Origin: CAZOHG01 sp964579725
GTDB lineage: Bacteria > Zhuqueibacterota > JdFR-76 > BMS3Abin05
Reading direction: 5' to 3'
DNA: 64,000 bases
NCBI GenBank assembly: GCA_964579725.1
Contig: CAZOHG010000005.1
Coordinates: 1-64,000 of the forward strand
This document shows, piece by piece, positions 8,662 through 15,771 of this stretch. Positions within the stretch are counted from its first letter, which is position 1; the number at the start of each line of letters is the position of its first letter. The notes below the pieces were generated by a model. The model searched no databases, was not told where the DNA came from, and saw only the letters and a list, made by a program, of their open reading frames with translations. Position numbers and translations under genes: made by a program.

Positions 8662-9747
8662 TTAGGTGCGTGACGCATTCAGGGATTTCCCGCTTCCATC
8701 GCTTGGTTCCAAATAAATGGTTTGCGTTGGAAAAGCAAAGGCAATCCCCTCGTCTTCAAATTTTTTGTAGAGTGCCAAATTAATGGCTTGGTGAATGTCC
8801 ATATAGACGTTGTAATCGGGATTTCGTACCCAGTACACCACTTCGAAATTTAGGGAAAAATCCCCGTAGGATTTAAAATGAGCTCTGTCAAATCGTACCT
8901 GTTCCTGTGCTTCAACAATCTCCCGAATCAGAGCCGGAATTTTCTCCAATTTTTCGTAGGGTGTGTCGTAGGTCACGCCGATCGAAAACACGACGCGCCG
9001 CTCGTACATGCGCTTGTAATTGCGGATACGGCTTTTCAATAAATCCGTGTTGGAAAAAATAAGCTGCTCGCCCGAAAGACTGCGCACTCGTGTGGTCTTG
9101 AGGCCAATGTGCTCCACGGAACCCATGAAATCGTCCACAATAATAAAATCGCCCAAAACAAAGGGCTTGTCCAAAACAATGGAAAGGGAGGCGAACAGAT
9201 CGCTTAGAATGTTCTGAACAGCCAGAGCCACAGCGACGCCCCCAACCCCCAACCCGGTGACCAGCGCCGTAATATTAATGCCCAAATTGTCCAGACACAG
9301 GAGAACAATAATGGAGTACAGAATGATCTTCACGATAAAACCAACGGCCGAAATGGTGGTCACTTCGGAAGCATTTTTTTCGAGGCGGGTCTTTTTGTAG
9401 GTTTCCAACCAAAAATTAATGCCTGCGCTACCCCAGACGGCGGTTTGAAGCAGCAGGATGACGACCACCACGCTGTTCCAGGCACTGTGTGCCGTACTGG
9501 AAAGCGACAAAACCAGCGAGCCAAAGAAGAGCGCCAATACAAAAAGGGAGAGCGAACTGGTTTTTTGAAGAAGGAGGACAATCACATCGTCTAATTGTGT
9601 TCGGGTGCGACCGGCAAATTTGGCAAGGCGTCTTACCCCTATTTTTTTCAAAAATCGAAGAACCCCGTAGGAAAGAAGAGTAATTAGAAGCGCAATGCCC
9701 CAGGTTTGGAGAGAATTTTGCAGAAATTGCCAATTTAGAAATTTCAT
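8662..9747 (-). CDS. MscS-family mechanosensitive channel
   Basis: A 361-residue membrane protein with about five N-terminal transmembrane helices and then the MscS pore/vestibule region. The pore helix is 'GVGGVAVALAVQNILSDLFASLSI', followed by the beta domain 'KPFVLGDFIIVDDFMGSVEHIGLKTTRVRSLSGEQLIFSNTDLL'. Such channels open under membrane tension and release solutes during hypo-osmotic shock. Its ATG overlaps the otsB stop by 4 bp, and otsA follows 32 bp later, so it is embedded between the two trehalose-6-phosphate genes. This context suggests trehalose efflux or turgor control. Confidence 0.92.
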   Translation of the reverse strand: MKFLNWQFLQNSLQTWGIALLITLLSYGVLRFLKKIGVRRLAKFAGRTRTQLDDVIVLLLQKTSSLSLFVLALFFGSLVLSLSSTAHSAWNSVVVVILLLQTAVWGSAGINFWLETYKKTRLEKNASEVTTISAVGFIVKIILYSIIVLLCLDNLGINITALVTGLGVGGVAVALAVQNILSDLFASLSIVLDKPFVLGDFIIVDDFMGSVEHIGLKTTRVRSLSGEQLIFSNTDLLKSRIRNYKRMYERRVVFSIGVTYDTPYEKLEKIPALIREIVEAQEQVRFDRAHFKSYGDFSLNFEVVYWVRNPDYNVYMDIHQAINLALYKKFEDEGIAFAFPTQTIYLEPSDGSGKSLNASRT

Positions 9748-10544
9748 TTGCTACCTCCAGCTGCCTCACACCATTTTTTGAGGAAGTTTAGAAGTTCGTC
9801 GGGAGGCACAAGTCGAATGGCCGCCGCCGTAGGACGGGGTTCTCCCCGCACCAAAACCGAGAGCCCCCGATCGCCCAAGGCTCGAAAGGCATCTTCGTCC
9901 GTTTGATCGTCCCCCAAATAGGCGGCACAAGTTTCCGGTTCCGATTCCTTCAACAACTGCCGGACCGCCTCCCCTTTGGAAATGCCCTTGGTACGAAATT
10001 CCAAACCACCGTCAAAATAATGTAGTAAAAAACCGACCTGCTCTGCAAGTACTTTCCACCGGTTCAAAACCGCCCGCGCCAAGCGTTCTTTTTCGGAATC
10101 CGAGAGTCCGCGCCAATGAAACGCCGCACCCCCCGGCTTGCGTTCAAATCGAGGTGCCCATCTGGATTTTTCCGCCCAGCGCTTCATTTGCGTCAACAGA
10201 TCCCGTTGTTCTTTCGAAATGGGTTTGCGCCGGTAGCTGCCGTCCGGCAGAAGCCGCTCCAAGCCGTGAGAGCCCCAAATTTCGGGCGGAGGCGTCAGTC
10301 CGAGTAGGGGAAGAACATCCTCGATTTTTCGACCGGTAACAATAATCAGCCGAGTTTTCCCCGAATGCCGAATTTCTTTCAGCGCTTCCCGTACGCCGGG
10401 GTACGGGAAAGCCTGGTCTCGTTCTACCCGAAAGGGAGCCAACGTGCCATCGTAATCCAACATGAGCAAACCCTGCGGTGTCGTCTTGAGACAGGAAAAA
10501 AAGTTCTCCAAAAGGCGCTCGTTTTCTTTTTTCACCCTTTTCAT
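9744..10544 (-). CDS. otsB: trehalose-6-phosphate phosphatase
   Basis: A 266-residue HAD-superfamily phosphatase that removes the phosphate from trehalose-6-phosphate. The HAD nucleophile motif is 'LDYDGTLAPF' near residue 27, 'VTGRKIEDV' forms motif II, and 'YLGDDQTDEDAF' provides the acidic Mg-binding motif. The frame stays open far upstream, but the start at 10544 is preferred because it gives a 4-bp ATGA overlap with the upstream permease gene and because residues before it are the shadow of that gene. It is followed by an ATGA overlap with the MscS gene. Confidence 0.93.
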   Translation of the reverse strand: MKRVKKENERLLENFFSCLKTTPQGLLMLDYDGTLAPFRVERDQAFPYPGVREALKEIRHSGKTRLIIVTGRKIEDVLPLLGLTPPPEIWGSHGLERLLPDGSYRRKPISKEQRDLLTQMKRWAEKSRWAPRFERKPGGAAFHWRGLSDSEKERLARAVLNRWKVLAEQVGFLLHYFDGGLEFRTKGISKGEAVRQLLKESEPETCAAYLGDDQTDEDAFRALGDRGLSVLVRGEPRPTAAAIRLVPPDELLNFLKKWCEAAGGSK

Positions 10545-11365
10545 CCTTTCAAAACACCGGACGTCATGCCGCGCACTATGAGTTTTTGCAAAAACCCAAT
10601 CACCAAAACAGCCGGGACCAGCATGAGCACAGCCAACACACTGGCTGTTCCGATTTGTCCGTACTCGGTGTAGTAGTAAATCAGCGGCGGCATGGTACGG
10701 TGGGTCAACTGAATAAGAAGCGCGTAGGTAAATTCGTCCCAGGAAAGTAAAAAAATCAGGATGAACGCCGCTCCTACCGCCCCTTTTGCCACCGGCAGGG
10801 AAATCGCCGTAAAAACCCGGACGGCGGAACAGCCGTCGACAATGGCAGCTTCCTCCAATTCGCGCGGCAAGTCCCGGAAAGCGGCGTACGCCAGAAGAAT
10901 CGCAATGGGGACGCCCATTGTCAAATGAGCAAGGACAAGCCCCCACCCCTGTGGGTGGTTGTACAGTCCCAACGGAATGAGCAAAGCCGTCAGAGGAATG
11001 GCCAGCGTGATGTGAGGAAGAATGCGACTAAACAAACCGGCCCGCACCGAAAAATCGCCCAATGACCGCGCACGCGCGGCCCCCCAGCCTGCCGGAAACC
11101 CCAAAATTAAGGACAAAATGGTGACCCACAAAGCCACCCAGCCGCTCAGCAAAATGTGGGAACCCAGCGTCTGGCTGTGCCACAGGCGATAAAAATTGAC
11201 CAGCGACACATGTCTGGGAAACAGGGGAAGTGGCCAGCCAACGGATTCACTTTCGGGAGTCAATGCCTGTCGAAGCAGAAGAAAAATCGGGAACACATTG
11301 ACCAAAAAAAGGACAAGAAGACCGACCGCTGTGAAAAAAATAGCCCATTTGTGTCCCTTTTTCAT
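10541..11365 (-). CDS. sugar ABC transporter permease (MalG-like)
   Basis: A 274-residue inner-membrane permease of the carbohydrate-uptake CUT1 type, with six helices. The EAA-type loop 'LPRELEEAAIVDGCSAVRVF' contacts the ATPase. The start at 11365 creates an ATGA overlap with the upstream permease and is preferred over the in-frame codon 13 residues earlier. Location between a sugar-binding protein and otsB, and in the same operon as a TreT-like enzyme, suggests trehalose or a related disaccharide (maltose, sucrose) as substrate. No ATPase gene is found in the operon. Confidence 0.88.
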   Translation of the reverse strand: MKKGHKWAIFFTAVGLLVLFLVNVFPIFLLLRQALTPESESVGWPLPLFPRHVSLVNFYRLWHSQTLGSHILLSGWVALWVTILSLILGFPAGWGAARARSLGDFSVRAGLFSRILPHITLAIPLTALLIPLGLYNHPQGWGLVLAHLTMGVPIAILLAYAAFRDLPRELEEAAIVDGCSAVRVFTAISLPVAKGAVGAAFILIFLLSWDEFTYALLIQLTHRTMPPLIYYYTEYGQIGTASVLAVLMLVPAVLVIGFLQKLIVRGMTSGVLKG

Positions 11366-12222
11366 TCCGCCGCCTCGCCCCTTTTTCTCCGTTTCAACAG
11401 CCAAAAGGTTCCCGCCAGTACCGCAAAAAGAAAAAGAGCCAAACTGAGCGCCGCCACATTGGCGGCGGCAGGGTCACTGGCCTCCATTTGGTAATGGTAC
11501 GCAACAGACGTCAAAACAGGGAACCCTTCCACACCCGTCAAAATAAGAGGGGTTGCGAAAATTTGAAAAGCGTCCACCGCCCGGAGTGCCACTGCAATGA
11601 ACAAGGCGGGGATAATGAGAGGAATTTGAATAAATCGGGCAATTTGCCCAAAACTGGCGCCATCCACGCGGGCGGCATCCACGAAACTTTCGGGAAGCTG
11701 TTCCAAAGCCACCAACACAATTAGAAAAATTAGAGGTGTCACACGCCAGGCGTCAATCACAATAATCATGAACGGCAACAACACGGAGCCGGGTTGAAAC
11801 CAGTGTACCGGATGAAGTCCCATTGCCGAAAACAGGAGGCTGTTAAAATAGCCGTGATCCCGGAAAAGCAATTTCATGGTCAGCAAGTACACAATTTCCG
11901 GAACGGCGAAGGGCACAATAGCAATCGTTCGCCAGAAGGTTTTCCCGCGGTGCAGCGTATTGAACCAAAGAGCCATAGCCACGCCGATCAGCGTTTCAAA
12001 CGCCACACTGGCAATGGGAATCAGTACGTTGTTTCGGAGGGCTGTTCTGAAGAGGGGATCGGCCCAAACGCGAATCACGTGTGCATCCGTAACGTGTCCT
12101 GCGGCATCCACAAAAGCCGATCGAGCCGCTACCCACAGGGGAACCAGTTGAAACGCAAGAAAAAGAAGCGCGGGTAAAGCAAAAAGGGTGTAGGTAATTT
12201 TTTGCCTTTTTGGGTAAGTCAT
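11362..12222 (-). CDS. sugar ABC transporter permease (MalF-like)
   Basis: A 286-residue permease with six predicted helices and the EAA-type motif 'LPESFVDAARVDGASFGQIARF'. Together with the next gene it would form the heterodimeric channel of a CUT1 disaccharide importer. The start ATG at 12222 overlaps the stop of the solute-binding protein gene by 4 bp; the longer frame running to 12678 is the shadow of that gene. It lacks the large periplasmic loop of enteric MalF and resembles the shorter proteins found in thermophilic and Gram-positive trehalose/maltose systems. Confidence 0.88.
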   Translation of the reverse strand: MTYPKRQKITYTLFALPALLFLAFQLVPLWVAARSAFVDAAGHVTDAHVIRVWADPLFRTALRNNVLIPIASVAFETLIGVAMALWFNTLHRGKTFWRTIAIVPFAVPEIVYLLTMKLLFRDHGYFNSLLFSAMGLHPVHWFQPGSVLLPFMIIVIDAWRVTPLIFLIVLVALEQLPESFVDAARVDGASFGQIARFIQIPLIIPALFIAVALRAVDAFQIFATPLILTGVEGFPVLTSVAYHYQMEASDPAAANVAALSLALFLFAVLAGTFWLLKRRKRGEAAE

Positions 12223-13433
12223 GGTTTGCCTTTGGTGACAAGGGCATCGATTTGACGCTGCATTTGCGGAAGAATGCGTCCGGGGTCTTGTTTCCCGAAA
12301 ATCATTCGGTAAAAACCGTCCTGCCAAATTCGGCTGATTTCCGGGTAGCTGAGCAGAGAGGGACGCGCCCGGACGTACCGGCGCATGGCCAAAAAGCCGG
12401 AGAAATCCCGTTGGTCTTTCTGCGTCATGGCGGACCAGGCATCCTCTCGTATGGGAAACCAGCCCAGTCGCCGGACAAAAGCGCGCTGAGCGAAACGGCC
12501 GGTCAGGAATCGAAGCAATTTGGCCGCGCGTTTGGGGTGCGGTGCCGTCCGCGGCACGCCGAGGTAACCGCCCCCCAACACCGTAGCGGGGCCCGCAGGC
12601 CCACTGGGTAGGGGTGCGGTGCGCATTGTTTCCGGAAGCAAGCCCTTTTGACGCAGTAATGGTACGGCAAAGGGCCAATTCGGGTGAAGGACAATTTCCT
12701 CCTGTTCCTGAGCTTGTAAAATATTGTTTTCTTTGTAAGAACGAACAAAAGGATTCAAATAGGGAGCCAATTTTCGGAGAAATTGAACCGCTGCCAAAAC
12801 CTGTGGTGTATTCGGGTGCAGCACGTCTCCACCGGCCTGCCAGACAAAGGGGAAAAGATCACACACCAGCCCCTCGTAGCGGGCGGCTTTTAGTCCCACG
12901 GCTCCCGGGTGGGCTTTCGCAACGCGCAGCAAGGCGTCCCAGGTACGGGGAGGACTTCCCAAAAGGCGGGCGTTGTAAATCAGTGCTTCCCAATTAAGCC
13001 GGTGGGGGACAAAAGAGAGATGCGCCGGAGAGCCAAGTACTCCCGCTTGCCAGGCGTCTTTGGGGACGCGAATTCGGAGAGAGTCGGAAAAGGTCAGAAG
13101 CGAGTCAAGAGGACGCATCCTTTTTTGCAAAAGTGGCAGCATATAGACATCCAGTTCGACCAAATCCAATTGACCGCGCCGCGCTTGCGCTTCAGCTTCC
13201 AAGCTCATGCGAATTTGGTCGTATTGTTGGGCAACCAGTTCCACTTGAATGCCGGTTTTTCGAGTAAACGAACGGAGAATGTCGGTGTATTCACTCTGTT
13301 CGGAAGGCAAAAGAGCAGCAGCAAAAACAATTCGATTGGCGTGTCGATTTTCGGAACACCCCCCGATAAGCGCCACAAGGATTAAAAGAAGTAAGGGGAC
13401 GGCCCATCGGCTTCGGTTCCAGAGCGTTTGCAT
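12219..13433 (-). CDS. extracellular sugar-binding lipoprotein of an ABC importer
   Basis: A 404-residue family 1 solute-binding protein. The N-terminal signal ends in the lipobox 'LIGGC' with the acylated cysteine at residue 26, so the protein is membrane-tethered outside the cytoplasm. The body shows the CUT1 binding-protein pattern: 'TGIQVELVAQQYDQ', 'DLVELDVY', 'YNARLLGSPPRTWDALL' and a C-terminal 'PEISRIWQDGFYRMI'. It delivers its sugar to the two permeases encoded immediately downstream. The nearest relatives by context are trehalose/maltose-binding proteins; the exact ligand is not readable from the sequence. Confidence 0.9.
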   Translation of the reverse strand: MQTLWNRSRWAVPLLLLILVALIGGCSENRHANRIVFAAALLPSEQSEYTDILRSFTRKTGIQVELVAQQYDQIRMSLEAEAQARRGQLDLVELDVYMLPLLQKRMRPLDSLLTFSDSLRIRVPKDAWQAGVLGSPAHLSFVPHRLNWEALIYNARLLGSPPRTWDALLRVAKAHPGAVGLKAARYEGLVCDLFPFVWQAGGDVLHPNTPQVLAAVQFLRKLAPYLNPFVRSYKENNILQAQEQEEIVLHPNWPFAVPLLRQKGLLPETMRTAPLPSGPAGPATVLGGGYLGVPRTAPHPKRAAKLLRFLTGRFAQRAFVRRLGWFPIREDAWSAMTQKDQRDFSGFLAMRRYVRARPSLLSYPEISRIWQDGFYRMIFGKQDPGRILPQMQRQIDALVTKGKP

Positions 13434-13486
13434 AGCTTCTTCCCAAGTTTTTATTGCAGATGTGTTTAGGGCCCCTGAAATGCCGA

Positions 13487-14728
13487 TTATCTTAAATCAA
13501 TGCGTTCCCGGTAGCCCTGAAGCACATCAATCATAAGCGTCAAATATTCCCGCAAATGGCGGGTAATCAGATAATTTTCAAGCACAAAACAGTGGGCTTT
13601 TTTGCCCATTTCCATTCTGTGATCTCGATTGTAAAATAAATACCGAATCCGCAGCGCTGCACCCTCGGGCGTGTCTACCAAGAACCCCGTGTGGTGGTTG
13701 ACGACCTGCAAGCGAATGCCTCCCACATTTCCGCCGATGACGGGCTTTCCCTTCCACAAACCCTCGGTCACCGTGAGGCCAAAACCTTCCTTTGTGGATT
13801 TTTGCAAAATAATGTCCGCGGCACGCTGCAGAGCGTTAATCGTGCGGTGGGCATCGGAGGGCAACAGCAAAATGTGAATGTCCGGGTCATCATTGGCAGC
13901 CGCGTACACCTCATTCAGAACAATTTGCCCTTCGGGGTCGTCAGTGGCTTCGCCGCCAGCCAATACCAATTGAAGATCCGGCACAAATTTGCGCGCCAGG
14001 CGAAAAGAACGAATAACGCCTACGGGGTCTTTAAAGCGGTCGAATCGAGAGACCTGCACAATAAGGGGTCGATGACAATCGATTTCAAAGCGCTCGCAAA
14101 CCGCGTCAATTTCCTCGCGGGGAAGTTCCATATTTTTCTCACTGAGAGGGTCAATGCTGGGAGCAATGAGATATTGGGGATGAGGCAGTGACTGGGCAAA
14201 ATCGGCCAGTGAGAAAATGCTGGCATGATAGTCCTTGACAAAATGCCGCAAATATTTCCAAACGGGGCGGTACGGCTTGCTGACGTCAATATGACAGCGC
14301 CACACCCAAACCCCCTTTTTATTTGCACACAGTTGAAAAAGGGGCGCAGGCTGGGGATCGTGAATAAAAACAATATCCGCTTCTTCCAACAACGGGCAAA
14401 GTTTTTTCGCGTTTTGAGCGTTCACCTCTTCGTAGGTCTGAATCATGGATTCCGGGATTTCCACCGGATTGCCCTGTAATCCATTGTGAAAGCTTTTGGT
14501 CGCTCGAAAAAAGGGTTCCGTTCCCTTAATGACTTCCCAACGGGCGTCGATGCCCAAATCGCGCATCATAGGTACTAATTTATTTAAAATCTCAGCCACA
14601 CCGCCCCCTACTCGTGTCGAGTTCACGTGGACGACCTTTTTCCCTTTTAGGGGCTCCGCCAATTGCAAAAGCTGTTCTATGACGGTATCTCCGGTAACTT
14701 TCGCGTATTGTGAGAGTCTTACTTTCAT
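13487..14728 (-). CDS. treT: trehalose synthase, TreT-type (GT4)
   Basis: A 413-residue GT-B glycosyltransferase. The N-terminal 'VHVNSTRVGGGVAEILNKLVPMMRDLGIDARWEVI' and 'DIVFIHDPQPAPLF' segments are diagnostic of the trehalose glycosyltransferring synthase TreT, which couples an NDP-glucose and glucose to trehalose, and the reverse reaction in uptake-linked metabolism. The E-x7-E-like donor motif 'KEGFGLTVTEG' is present in the C-terminal half. A GGGGGAGG site 4-5 bp before 14728 and an ATGA overlap with the upstream DUF5752 gene fix the start. TreT next to a disaccharide ABC importer mirrors known thermophile trehalose operons. Confidence 0.87.
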   Translation of the reverse strand: MKVRLSQYAKVTGDTVIEQLLQLAEPLKGKKVVHVNSTRVGGGVAEILNKLVPMMRDLGIDARWEVIKGTEPFFRATKSFHNGLQGNPVEIPESMIQTYEEVNAQNAKKLCPLLEEADIVFIHDPQPAPLFQLCANKKGVWVWRCHIDVSKPYRPVWKYLRHFVKDYHASIFSLADFAQSLPHPQYLIAPSIDPLSEKNMELPREEIDAVCERFEIDCHRPLIVQVSRFDRFKDPVGVIRSFRLARKFVPDLQLVLAGGEATDDPEGQIVLNEVYAAANDDPDIHILLLPSDAHRTINALQRAADIILQKSTKEGFGLTVTEGLWKGKPVIGGNVGGIRLQVVNHHTGFLVDTPEGAALRIRYLFYNRDHRMEMGKKAHCFVLENYLITRHLREYLTLMIDVLQGYRERIDLR

Positions 14729-15402
14729 TTTACCTCCCCCGCAAAATATGTGGAGAAAATTTTGGCTAATTCGGTACGCAACTGTGTGAGCGTTAAAAAG
14801 TAGGGGTCGAGGTTGGCGATTTTGGCACAAAGTTCGGCGTACTCCCCGTCAAAGCCCGAAAGCCATTCTCGGAAATCGTCCACTTTGTCCGGCGTGCGCC
14901 GCATGGCATCAATAAAATGGTAAAAAATACTGCCCACCGACATCTGCGGGATCGCTTTGACCAATTCCTGAGGCCGGGTCAATTGCCGGTTGGTGCTGAA
15001 GACCACAATCTGTGAGGTGAGAAAATTGAATTGTTGTTCTCGGTGGGCCCAGGGAACCATTTCGGTTTCGTCCAGACGTTCCTCAATGACTTCAATCAAT
15101 TCCTGACGCAGTTCTTCTAAGGTTTCAAATTCACGGGGATCGATGGCACCCAGGCGCTCTGCCATTTTGCCGTCGTGCAGAGCATGGCGGGCCCAGGAGG
15201 CAAAATCATTGTTGTATTCGGGGTCATCGAAACCGGGGCGCAGCCTTCCCCCCCAAAAATGGTAGTAAATGCTGCCGGGGTCGATGGTTTCCAGCCGGTC
15301 CCGTAGCTCGCGAAGATTTTGCGCCTTGTGTCCCGTGGCAATGGCAATCAGTGCGCAGTCCTTTACGGCGAAGGGTTTTCTTTCCATCTGGGCGCCGTCC
15401 AT
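14725..15402 (-). CDS. DUF5752 family protein with internal duplication
   Basis: A 225-residue soluble protein of unknown function, the first gene of the trehalose operon, with a GGGAGG ribosome site 6-7 bp before 15402. It matches the DUF5752 family, usually found next to TreT-like glycosyltransferases. The protein is a tandem duplication: residues 15-106 and 130-216 align without gaps over the last 41 positions (DFASW...IDPREFETLEELRQEL against DFREW...LDPYFLTLTQLRTEL), and both copies carry S-I-(Y/F)-Y-H-F. It has no signal peptide or membrane segment. An ATGA overlap with treT suggests equal expression and possibly a complex with TreT. Confidence 0.8.
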   Translation of the reverse strand: MDGAQMERKPFAVKDCALIAIATGHKAQNLRELRDRLETIDPGSIYYHFWGGRLRPGFDDPEYNNDFASWARHALHDGKMAERLGAIDPREFETLEELRQELIEVIEERLDETEMVPWAHREQQFNFLTSQIVVFSTNRQLTRPQELVKAIPQMSVGSIFYHFIDAMRRTPDKVDDFREWLSGFDGEYAELCAKIANLDPYFLTLTQLRTELAKIFSTYFAGEVK

Positions 15403-15453
15403 GTGTCGCCTCCCGTTCCCTAATTCCTATTAGCCTGATTAAAAAACAGTCCG

Positions 15454-15497
15454 CTCAGCCCCTTTTTCTTTTCGGCTGAGGTAAAGAAAACCTTTAC
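15454..15497 (-). promoter_or_regulatory. paired inverted repeats in the trehalose operon leader
   Basis: Two perfect inverted repeats lie end to end: 7-bp arms CTCAGCC/GGCTGAG with a 13-bp loop, and 6-bp arms GTAAAG/CTTTAC with a 5-bp loop. They sit 50-95 bp upstream of the first gene of the minus-strand operon. They could be an operator for a sugar-responsive repressor or an attenuator hairpin. This reading is based only on symmetry and position. Confidence 0.35.
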
Positions 15498-15714
15498 AAT
15501 CCTCCACTGAGTCAAGGCAACCAATAGCGGGTTAAAAAAGAAAAACCAACGCGCTTCCGAATCGCCCCGTGTCAATTCCCAAACATCTGCACCACTATTT
15601 TCAGTGGCCCAATTGGGCGGAACCATTCCGAATTTAATCTGTCTAAATTTATGAAAAATTGCCTGGGTTTACAAGAAAGAAATTTCGGTACTCGGACAAA
15701 ATACACTTTTTCCC

Positions 15715-15743
15715 TTGCATTTCGCCCAAACTAAAGGTATCTT
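15715..15743 (+). promoter_or_regulatory. candidate sigma-70-type promoter of the radical SAM gene
   Basis: TTGCAT at 15715-15720 and TATCTT at 15738-15743 are separated by 17 bp and end 28 bp before the chosen start codon. Both boxes match the sigma-70 consensus at four of six positions. FCB-group promoters often deviate from this consensus, so confidence is modest. Confidence 0.35.
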
Positions 15744-15771
15744 TTAACCTAAAAAATAAAGGATGTTCGCG

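Larger units (their letters stand above)
15403..15771. other. divergent intergenic region between the trehalose operon and a radical SAM gene
   Basis: This 369-bp region must hold the promoters of both flanking transcription units; no gene is supported. On the trehalose side there are two adjacent inverted repeats: CTCAGCC/GGCTGAG (15454-15460 and 15474-15480) and GTAAAG/CTTTAC (15481-15486 and 15492-15497). In the operon transcript the first hairpin would be followed, 7 nt later, by six U residues, which could act as an attenuator. On the plus-strand side a TTGCAT/TATCTT pair lies just before the radical SAM gene. Confidence 0.5.

Noticed and set aside
10545..10946. Open frame extending otsB upstream to a 400-residue protein
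   Set aside because: The extra residues are the shadow of the MalG-like permease; the ATG at 10544 gives an ATGA overlap and begins exactly with the OtsB domain.
12223..12678. Open frame extending the MalF-like permease upstream
   Set aside because: It overlaps the solute-binding protein gene; the added residues look like frame-shadow, and the start at 12222 gives an ATGA overlap.
15420..15626. 68-codon minus-strand open frame in the trehalose operon leader
   Set aside because: No ribosome site, no domain, Phe-rich composition; it overlaps the hairpin leader.
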